Below, one piece after another: positions 1-4,166 of a DNA stretch of 7,111 nt. The notes under the pieces are model-generated. The model had not been told where the DNA came from. It ran no database searches and worked only from the letters and a program-made list of their open reading frames with translations. The number at the start of each line of letters is the position of its first letter. Position 1 is the first letter of the stretch. Source of the DNA: Clostridiales bacterium UBA3680 (GTDB lineage: Bacteria; Bacillota; Clostridia; Lachnospirales; CAG-274); the NCBI GenBank assembly GCA_002372875.1, contig DFJD01000052.1, forward strand, positions 11,969 to 19,079. Reading direction: 5' to 3'. The translations under genes and the position numbers were made by a program.

Positions 1-393
1 CTTGAAATAGATTTTCTTGATAAGGCACCCGGGATATATTCTTCAAGATATATGGGAGAGGATACTCCCTACGATATAAAAAATGCAAAAATACTTGAGC
101 TTATGAAGGATGTTCCCGACGAAAAGAGAACGGCGAGGTTCGTATGCGCCGTTGCCGCGGTAAAAAAGGGTGAGGAGCCCATAGTCGTAAGAGAGACCAT
201 TGAAGGCATCGTGGCAAGAAAAACAGAGGGGGGAAACGGCTTTGGTTACGACCCGCTGTTTTTCTACCCGCCTTTGGGAAAAACAACGGCTCAGCTTTCC
301 ATGGAGGAAAAAAACAAGGTATCACACAGGGGAAAGGCATTGAAGGCAATGCTTGAAAGGCTGGAGGGTAGAGATACAACACATCGAAATTGA
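1..393 (+). CDS. rdgB: RdgB/HAM1-family XTP/dITP pyrophosphatase, 5'-truncated by window edge
   Basis: C-terminal 130 codons of a non-canonical purine NTP pyrophosphatase. This family hydrolyses dITP, ITP and XTP to the monophosphate plus pyrophosphate in the cytosol, keeping deaminated purines out of DNA and RNA. The frame is already open at base 1, so the ATG at 52 is an internal Met and not the start. Family motifs visible in order are PGIYSSRY (codons about 10-17), GGNGFGYDPLFF (about 77-88) and SHRGKAL near the C-terminus, the purine-recognition segment. The family is usually about 195-205 residues, so roughly 65-70 N-terminal residues, including the SxNxxK phosphate-binding motif, lie outside the window. 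The next gene starts 51 bp downstream. The order rdgB then metallophosphoesterase matches ysnA-ysnB in Bacillus subtilis. Identification is firm. Exact substrate preference is inferred from the family. Confidence 0.95.
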   Translation, partial: LEIDFLDKAPGIYSSRYMGEDTPYDIKNAKILELMKDVPDEKRTARFVCAVAAVKKGEEPIVVRETIEGIVARKTEGGNGFGYDPLFFYPPLGKTTAQLSMEEKNKVSHRGKALKAMLERLEGRDTTHRN

Positions 394-429
394 TCGATTT
401 TTGCCCGAAAGCTTCCCTGCGGAAAAAAC

Positions 430-434
430 AGGAG
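430..434 (+). promoter_or_regulatory. Ribosome binding site of the first metallophosphoesterase gene
   Basis: AGGAG lies 10 bases upstream of the ATG at 445. It fixes that start for the MJ0936/YsnB-type gene and shows independent translation initiation within the rdgB transcript. Confidence 0.75.
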
Positions 435-444
435 CGAAAGGCCT

Positions 445-948
445 ATGAAAATACTTGTTGTAAGCGATACCCACGGACAGGGTATAAGAATATATAAAAT
501 ACTTAGGCTCATAGGAAAGGATACGGATGCGCTTATACATCTGGGGGATGTTGTAGACGACCTGGCTATGGTCAGGGAGGCCTTTCCGAACTTGCCGATA
601 TATGATGTTTGCGGAAATTGCGATTGGGGTAGCCACGAGCCTAAAGAAAGGCTTTTAAGTTTCGAGGGAGCAAAAATATTTATGACCCACGGACACAGAT
701 ACAAGGTGGATCACTCCCTTGACAGGCTCGCGTATGCGGCGGAAGAGTTTGGAGCTCATTTTTGCCTTTACGGTCACACGCATATACCGTTTTACGGCAG
801 TGTGGGAGCGGTCACGATCATGAACCCCGGCTCTTTGTCCGTTCCGAGAGGCGGAAGCAATGCTTCATACGGTATACTGAACATAACCGACGGAGTGATC
901 GACGCTAAAATAGTTGATTATGAAAGGATATTCCGAGAAGATCTATGA
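445..948 (+). CDS. MJ0936/YsnB-type metallophosphoesterase (putative phosphodiesterase)
   Basis: A 167-residue single-domain calcineurin-like metallophosphoesterase of the YfcE/MJ0936 family, probably a cytosolic phosphodiesterase using two divalent metals. All metal-ligand motifs are visible: DTH (D8, H10), GD (D35), GNCD (N58), THGH (H82, H84) and GHTH (H111, H113), followed by the family signature NPGSLSVPRGG. Cys59 takes the place of His in the usual GNHD motif. Length is normal for the family (about 155-185). The start is supported by AGGAG 10 bases upstream. It follows rdgB by 51 bp, like ysnB after ysnA in B. subtilis, and its stop overlaps the lipoprotein start by 4 bp, which suggests co-transcription and translational coupling. 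The physiological substrate is not known for this subgroup. In vitro activity on artificial phosphodiesters is the usual finding for relatives. Confidence 0.92.
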   Translation: MKILVVSDTHGQGIRIYKILRLIGKDTDALIHLGDVVDDLAMVREAFPNLPIYDVCGNCDWGSHEPKERLLSFEGAKIFMTHGHRYKVDHSLDRLAYAAEEFGAHFCLYGHTHIPFYGSVGAVTIMNPGSLSVPRGGSNASYGILNITDGVIDAKIVDYERIFREDL

Positions 949-1475
949 AAAAAGAAATAATTGCAATTCTTTTTGCGGTCAGTATTCTAAACGGCTGTAA
1001 AAAAACGGAAAGCGGAATTCAAAGTGAAACTTTGCACTCTACCGAGGAAACTTCCGCCGTGATGACGGAAAGCTTCTCGGAGACCGCTGCCGAAGAGAAA
1101 AAAGAGGTAAAAATAACGGGTTTTGATACGGGACCTTATAATGCGGCTTACGTGCTTGAAGGGGAGGAGCTTAAACCCTACAAAACATATAAGAAAGAAA
1201 ACGGAAGCGTGGACGAGGAAACCGCATTGGTGAGCGAACAATCGGGCATAGACCCTTACGTGACCATATTAAGGCTTAACGAGGATGCTACCGTGGATAT
1301 GATAACAAACGGCACGGAGCTTGACGAAATTGCGGAGTATTCCGTTAATCGTAACGGCGTTACAATAAAGAATTCCGAGGGCACGGAAACAAATATGTAC
1401 TTTTATGAACTTGACGGCAAAAAGTATCTTGCCGTTGATACGGAAAAGGCAAAAATTCTTTACGAAAAGTTGTAA
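945..1475 (+). CDS. Small putative lipoprotein of unknown function
   Basis: A 176-residue protein that I do not recognise as a named family. Its N-terminus (MKKEIIAILFAVSILNGCKK) reads as a lipoprotein signal: charged start, short hydrophobic core at residues 5-15, and lipobox LNGC with the lipidated Cys at 18. Asn at the -2 position is less usual than Ala, Ser or Thr. Residues 19-55 are Ser/Thr/Glu-rich, a typical flexible tether. Residues 56-176 look like a compact beta-rich domain with alternating strands and many Gly/Asp/Asn turns, ending in YLAVDTEKAKILYEKL. A lipocalin-like barrel is conceivable but only a guess. The start ATG overlaps the previous stop as ATGA (945-948), and the only Shine-Dalgarno-like stretch is a weak GAGAAG (935-940), so expression probably depends on coupling. 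The next gene begins 12 bp after the stop. Expected location is the outer face of the cytoplasmic membrane. Confidence 0.82.
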   Translation: MKKEIIAILFAVSILNGCKKTESGIQSETLHSTEETSAVMTESFSETAAEEKKEVKITGFDTGPYNAAYVLEGEELKPYKTYKKENGSVDEETALVSEQSGIDPYVTILRLNEDATVDMITNGTELDEIAEYSVNRNGVTIKNSEGTETNMYFYELDGKKYLAVDTEKAKILYEKL

Positions 1476-1479
1476 GAGG
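1474..1479 (+). promoter_or_regulatory. Ribosome binding site of yfcE, overlapping the upstream stop codon
   Basis: AAGAGG shares its first two bases with the TAA stop of the lipoprotein gene and sits 8 bases before the ATG at 1488. This supports that start and a shared transcript. Confidence 0.7.
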
Positions 1480-1487
1480 TATTATTT

Positions 1488-2036
1488 ATGAAATTGATGT
1501 TTGCATCGGACATACACGGGTCTGCCTACTATGCGGAACTTGTAAAACAGACATACAATAAAGAGGGGGCGCAAAGGTTGATCCTTTTGGGTGATCTGCT
1601 CTATCACGGCCCGAGAAACGATCTTCCTCGGGATTATGCTCCCAAAAAAGTTATACCCATACTAAATGAACTTAAAAATGATATACTTGCCGTAAGAGGA
1701 AATTGTGAGGCGGAGGTAGACCAAATGGTGCTCGAATTCCCCTGCCTTGCCGATTACTGTACCGTGTTTGTTGACGGACTTTTTCTGTTTATTACCCACG
1801 GACATATCTATAACACTTCCAATCCGCCCGTGCATAAGCCGGGAGATATACTTATCCACGGGCATACACATATTCAGGCTATGGAAAGCGTTGATGACTA
1901 TATATACATAAATCCGGGTTCAACTTCCATACCGAAAAACGGCAACAGACACAGTTATATGATATATGAAAACAGGAAGTTTACCATAAAGGATATTGAA
2001 GACGGAAGTGTTATATCCGAAATGATAATTGACTGA
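1488..2036 (+). CDS. yfcE: YfcE-type phosphodiesterase
   Basis: A 182-residue metallophosphoesterase that resembles E. coli YfcE (184 residues, a Mn-dependent phosphodiesterase) over its whole length. Shared stretches recalled from that protein include KLMFASDIHGS at the start, LGD..(Y/N)HGPRN, AVRGNC, EVDQM, THGH, GHTH and NPGS.SIPK.GN. Metal ligands are visible as DIH (D8, H10), GD (D36), GNC (N72), THGH (H104, H106) and GHTH (H126, H128). The usual GNHD motif reads GNCE here: Cys73 replaces His, as in E. coli YfcE, and Glu74 replaces Asp. The start is set by AAGAGG at 1474-1479. It is the last gene of the tight rdgB group; a 110-bp AT-rich gap and a new promoter follow. It is clearly a different subfamily from the 445-948 paralogue, not a recent duplicate. 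Natural substrate is unknown. Confidence 0.94.
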   Translation: MKLMFASDIHGSAYYAELVKQTYNKEGAQRLILLGDLLYHGPRNDLPRDYAPKKVIPILNELKNDILAVRGNCEAEVDQMVLEFPCLADYCTVFVDGLFLFITHGHIYNTSNPPVHKPGDILIHGHTHIQAMESVDDYIYINPGSTSIPKNGNRHSYMIYENRKFTIKDIEDGSVISEMIID

Positions 2037-2054
2037 AAGCTGTCAAAAAATTGC

Positions 2055-2082
2055 AAAATATAAAAATAATACTTTATATTTT
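2055..2082. repeat. Perfect A/T-only inverted repeat between yfcE and the kinase gene
   Basis: AAAATATAAA (2055-2064) is exactly complementary to TTTATATTTT (2073-2082) around an 8-base loop, followed by two more T. As RNA this is a 10-bp all-A-U hairpin, weaker than a normal intrinsic terminator, though it may slow polymerase after yfcE. As DNA it is a dyad that covers the -35 region of the kinase promoter, so it could be an operator. Its function is not determined by the sequence. Confidence 0.6.
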
Positions 2083-2101
2083 TTCAGAAATGTGATATAA
2101 T
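2073..2101 (+). promoter_or_regulatory. Sigma-A type promoter with extended -10 for the Ser/Thr kinase gene
   Basis: A perfect TATAAT at 2096-2101 is preceded by TGA, giving the extended -10 form TGnTATAAT (2093-2101). A 17-base spacer separates it from TTTATA (2073-2078), a four-of-six match to the -35 consensus. The predicted transcript start is near 2107-2109, leaving a leader of about 40 bases that contains the ribosome binding site GGTGGTG. This implies the kinase is transcribed separately from the rdgB-yfcE group. Confidence 0.72.
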
Positions 2102-2130
2102 AGACCAAAGTTTATAAATTCACAAATATT

Positions 2131-2137
2131 GGTGGTG
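2131..2137 (+). promoter_or_regulatory. Ribosome binding site that decides the kinase start
   Basis: GGTGGTG ends 9 bases before the ATG at 2147. The alternative in-frame TTG (2129) and GTG (2132, 2135) codons lie on or just before this element and have no Shine-Dalgarno sequence of their own, so 2147 is the preferred start. Confidence 0.65.
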
Positions 2138-2146
2138 AAATTATCT

Positions 2147-3898
2147 ATGCTTGAGGAAGTAAAAAAATTGGAGCCATTTTGGGATGGGTGGATCGTTACG
2201 GAAATGATCGGCGAAGGTCATTACGGCGAAACATACAAGCTTGAAAAGGAAGAATACGGAATAAAAACGGAATCCGTACTCAAGCACATAAAGATACCGG
2301 GCTCTCAGGCAATGATCAAGCATCAGAAGTCTCAGGGATTAAGTGATAAAGAAATATATACATTTTTCAAAAATGTTGCCGAAAATCTCCTTCAAAACAT
2401 AATGAGGGTGTCCGAAATAAAGGAAGCACGTATAGTTCAGTACAGCGGCAGAAAAGTCGTTACAGATGAGGGAAACCTCGGCTGGGATGTATTTTTGAGA
2501 ATGCCCAAACTTACAAATCTTACCGATTATGTCAAGGAAAACGGTATTACAGACAAGACCGCCCTAAAGATGGGAAGCGAAATATGTCGTGCTCTTGAAG
2601 CTTGTTCAAAGGATGAATTTGTTCATTGTGATATAAAGCCCGAAAATATTTTTGTGAACGAGGAAGGTCGTTTCTTGCTTGGAGATCTCGGTATTGCCAA
2701 GGCCTTTGTGGATACTATGAGATATGAGAAAAAGGGCACGATGCTCTTTGTTTCTCCCGAGCTTTACAGAGGTCATAAATACGACCAGAAAACAGACACC
2801 TATTCTTTGGGACTTGTTTTATATCGTTTGTTTAACGACAACAGAGATCCTTTTATGCCTCCTTCTCCCGAACCTATATATCTTAACGATGTGGAAACAT
2901 CAAGAGTTAAGAGAATAGGCGGAGAGGAACCCGAAAAGCCCAAAAATGCAGAGGGCAGGGCAGCGGAAATAATACTTAAAGCAATAGCTAACGACAGAGC
3001 GCAAAGATATGCTTCGCCCGTCGTTATGCGAATTGAAATAGAAAGCCTTATAGGAAAGCTTGAAAGTGAGAGCGTTATCATAACCAAGGAAGATAAGCTT
3101 CCCACAGCAGAGGATTTTGATGAGCTTGCACCCGATCAGGCAGCTGTTGAAGCCGAAGCAATGGCTGAAACAACCGAAGATGTGCTTATGCCAGGCACCG
3201 GAGAACTTGCACCTGACACGGGAGAGCTTGCACCCGACACGGGAGAGCTTGCACCCGACACGGGAGAACTTGTTCCCGATACGGGAGAACTTATGCCCGA
3301 CACGGGAGAACTTATGCCCGATACGGGAGAGCTTATGCCAGACACGGGAGAACTTATGCCCGATACGGGAGAACTTGCTCCCGATGATACCGTACTTATG
3401 CCGGATGTGGGAGCCGAGTTTATGAGTGACAGCTCTGAGGAATACGGCGAGCTTGCTCCCGAGGAAGATTACGGAGAACTTGTTCCCGACGGTTATGAAG
3501 AGTTGAAACCCGATATCTCCGCAGAACCCGAAGAAAAGGCAGACGCCGAACAAACCGAGCCTCCCAAGGAAAGACCTAAGCTTTTCCTTGACGATGACGA
3601 TGACGAGGACGGCCCCGCTCTTTACGCAAATGTGGAAGACGAGGTGGAGCTTGACCCCGAATATGTTGCGCAGGTAGCGGAAGAAAATAATAACGACAAA
3701 AAGAAAAAGAAGAAGAAAAAAGGCGGACTTTTCGGCCTTGGTAAAAAACAGGAGGAGAAAGAAGAGGAGCCCGAAGAGGATATCCCCGAAAATGCAAATA
3801 TATGGGAAGCTAAGTACGGCTCTACCTCCGATTACGAAGAGGAAAACGATAAAAAGCAAAAGAATAAAGATCCTTTTGGCTTTAATATGGGATGGTAA
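2147..3898 (+). CDS. Eukaryotic-type Ser/Thr protein kinase with acidic tandem-repeat tail
   Basis: A 583-residue protein kinase. The kinase domain spans about residues 13-305: glycine-rich loop GEGHYGETY (22-30), probable ATP-binding Lys46 in VLKHI, catalytic loop HCDIKPEN (160-167, Asp162 base, Lys164, Asn167), metal-binding DLG (180-182) in place of DFG, SPE (203-205), alpha-F Asp217 and a terminal Arg287. HCD replaces HRD, so it is a non-RD kinase, while all catalytic residues are kept. Residues 320-583 form a low-complexity, highly acidic, probably disordered tail: nine heptapeptides TGEL(A/V/M)PD (351-413), degenerate copies before and after, an Asp-rich run (482-488), eight lysines (518-525) followed by GGLFGLGKK, and a C-terminus DPFGFNMGW. 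There is no transmembrane segment and no PASTA domain, so this is not PrkC/PknB-like and is probably cytosolic. The start is set by the GGTGGTG site, not the upstream TTG. It has its own promoter. Substrates are unknown. Tail function is inference. Confidence 0.93.
   Translation: MLEEVKKLEPFWDGWIVTEMIGEGHYGETYKLEKEEYGIKTESVLKHIKIPGSQAMIKHQKSQGLSDKEIYTFFKNVAENLLQNIMRVSEIKEARIVQYSGRKVVTDEGNLGWDVFLRMPKLTNLTDYVKENGITDKTALKMGSEICRALEACSKDEFVHCDIKPENIFVNEEGRFLLGDLGIAKAFVDTMRYEKKGTMLFVSPELYRGHKYDQKTDTYSLGLVLYRLFNDNRDPFMPPSPEPIYLNDVETSRVKRIGGEEPEKPKNAEGRAAEIILKAIANDRAQRYASPVVMRIEIESLIGKLESESVIITKEDKLPTAEDFDELAPDQAAVEAEAMAETTEDVLMPGTGELAPDTGELAPDTGELAPDTGELVPDTGELMPDTGELMPDTGELMPDTGELMPDTGELAPDDTVLMPDVGAEFMSDSSEEYGELAPEEDYGELVPDGYEELKPDISAEPEEKADAEQTEPPKERPKLFLDDDDDEDGPALYANVEDEVELDPEYVAQVAEENNNDKKKKKKKKGGLFGLGKKQEEKEEEPEEDIPENANIWEAKYGSTSDYEEENDKKQKNKDPFGFNMGW
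3197..3385 (+). repeat. Nine tandem 21-bp coding repeats (TGELxPD heptapeptides)
   Basis: Nine contiguous 21-base units inside the kinase tail, consensus ACGGGAGARCTT followed by a variable codon and CCCGAY. The variable fifth residue runs A, A, A, V, M, M, M, M, A. Units 2 and 3 are identical at the DNA level, as are units 6 and 8; the first unit is most divergent (ACC start, CCT Pro). Others differ mainly at GAA/GAG and GAC/GAT. The pattern indicates tandem duplication with conservation of the peptide. The repeats keep frame whatever their number. Confidence 0.95.
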
Positions 3899-3924
3899 GC
3901 AGTTAGCTTACAAAATATTATGAT

Positions 3925-3939
3925 GTCAAATATTTTGAC
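3925..3939. repeat. Small inverted repeat downstream of the kinase gene
   Basis: GTCAAA (3925-3930) and TTTGAC (3934-3939) form a 6-bp dyad with a 3-base loop, 26 bp after the kinase stop. No T-run follows, so it is not a convincing terminator. Its right arm overlaps the possible -35 of the tRNA promoter. Confidence 0.4.
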
Positions 3940-3965
3940 GATATCGAAAGGGAAACAACCATAAT
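3935..3965 (+). promoter_or_regulatory. Possible promoter for the tRNA-Ser gene
   Basis: TTGACG (3935-3940, five of six to the -35 consensus) and CATAAT (3960-3965, five of six to the -10) are separated by 19 bases, longer than the ideal 17. A start near 3971-3973 would give a leader of about 50 bases before the tRNA. The alternative is read-through from the kinase transcript. Confidence 0.4.
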
Positions 3966-3981
3966 AGTGTGATGTGTTTCC
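3951..3981. repeat. Inverted repeat spanning the possible tRNA promoter -10
   Basis: GGAAACA (3951-3957) pairs with TGTTTCC (3975-3981) across a 17-base loop. The pairing extends by one wobble and one A-T pair outward (3949-3950 with 3982-3983). The loop contains the CATAAT box, so as DNA it could be an operator dyad; as RNA it is a long-loop hairpin without a T-run. Function is unknown. Confidence 0.35.
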
Positions 3982-3988
3982 TTAACAG

Positions 3989-4013
3989 GCTTGCAAGGAT
4001 ATTCCTTGCAGGC
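3989..4013 (+). repeat. Strong stem-loop immediately upstream of tRNA-Ser
   Basis: Bases 3992-3999 (TGCAAGGA) pair perfectly with 4003-4010 (TCCTTGCA) around a TAT loop, and three further pairs (one G-U) extend the stem to 3989-4013. It lies 8 bases before the mature tRNA 5' end. The following bases (TCTTATAT) are not a T-run, and a terminator here would also block transcription entering the tRNA, so a leader/processing structure is a reasonable alternative to a kinase terminator. Confidence 0.55.
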
Positions 4014-4021
4014 TCTTATAT

Positions 4022-4108
4022 GGAGATGTACTCAAGTGGTCGTAAGAGGTCGCACTCGAAATGCGATAGGTCCGAAAGGGCGCGTGGGTTCGACTCCCAC
4101 CATCTCCG
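4022..4108 (+). tRNA. tRNA-Ser (anticodon CGA)
   Basis: An 87-base class II tRNA that folds by eye. Acceptor stem GGAGATG (4022-4028) pairs with CATCTCC (4101-4107), with discriminator G4108. The D stem is CTC/GAG. The anticodon stem TCGCA/TGCGA encloses loop CTCGAAA, with anticodon CGA at 4057-4059. A long variable arm contains GTCC-GAAA-GGGC. The T arm is GTGGG-TTCGACT-CCCAC. The long variable arm and discriminator G agree with serine identity; it reads UCG codons. The 3' CCA is not encoded (GTC follows), so it must be added by nucleotidyltransferase, as for many Firmicute tRNAs. Confidence 0.96.
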
Positions 4109-4110
4109 TC

Positions 4111-4140
4111 AAAAGGAACCTGTAAAGGGTTCCTTTTTTT
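4111..4140 (+). terminator. Intrinsic terminator after tRNA-Ser
   Basis: AAAAGGAACC (4111-4120) pairs with GGTTCCTTTT (4128-4137) around a 7-base loop, and seven T (4134-4140) follow the GC part of the stem. It begins 3 bases after the tRNA and ends 26 bases before the histidine kinase start. This is the clearest terminator in the window. Confidence 0.9.
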
Positions 4141-4154
4141 GTAAAAGATAGTTA

Positions 4155-4159
4155 TGAGG
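4155..4159 (+). promoter_or_regulatory. Ribosome binding site of the hybrid histidine kinase
   Basis: TGAGG lies 7 bases before the ATG at 4167, supporting this start. No other in-frame start with a better site is present before the first transmembrane segment. Confidence 0.6.
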
Positions 4160-4166
4160 CAACGAT

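Noticed and set aside
383..402. Terminator at the end of rdgB
   Set aside because: ATCGA/TCGAT is only a 5-bp AT-containing stem before five T, overlaps the rdgB stop, and the next gene is close by with a known operon partner order; too weak to call.
2129..2146. TTG at 2129 as kinase start
   Set aside because: It lies directly upstream of the GGTGGTG site and has no Shine-Dalgarno of its own; ATG 2147 has correct spacing to that site.
3197..3385. CRISPR-like tandem array
   Set aside because: Units are directly adjacent without spacers, are 21 bp and coding, and lie in frame within a kinase gene; no cas gene is present.
3117..3425. Open frames in other phases across the 21-bp repeats (also 3136-3345 minus)
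   Set aside because: Repeat units divisible by three keep every phase open once one unit lacks a stop, so these frames follow from the repeat and are not evidence of overlapping genes.
3698..3724. A-rich lysine run as a programmed frameshift site
   Set aside because: The A6G stretch is not in the X-XXY-YYZ phase needed for standard -1 slippage, and the alternative frames lead to no recognisable domain. Transcript slippage cannot be excluded but is not supported.
2900..3859. 319-codon open frame on the minus strand opposite the kinase tail
   Set aside because: It is the exact antisense of the biased, repetitive kinase tail. The product is a Phe/Lys/Ser/Gly mixture mirroring the repeats, with no ribosome site or family features. 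The kinase frame has all conserved motifs.
2147..4108. Functional link between the Ser/Thr kinase and the neighbouring tRNA-Ser
   Set aside because: Proximity and the shared word serine are the only grounds; kinases act on protein Ser/Thr residues, and nothing in the sequence links the two.
3969..4151. 60-codon + strand open frame
   Set aside because: It runs through the whole tRNA-Ser gene and its terminator and has no plausible ribosome site.
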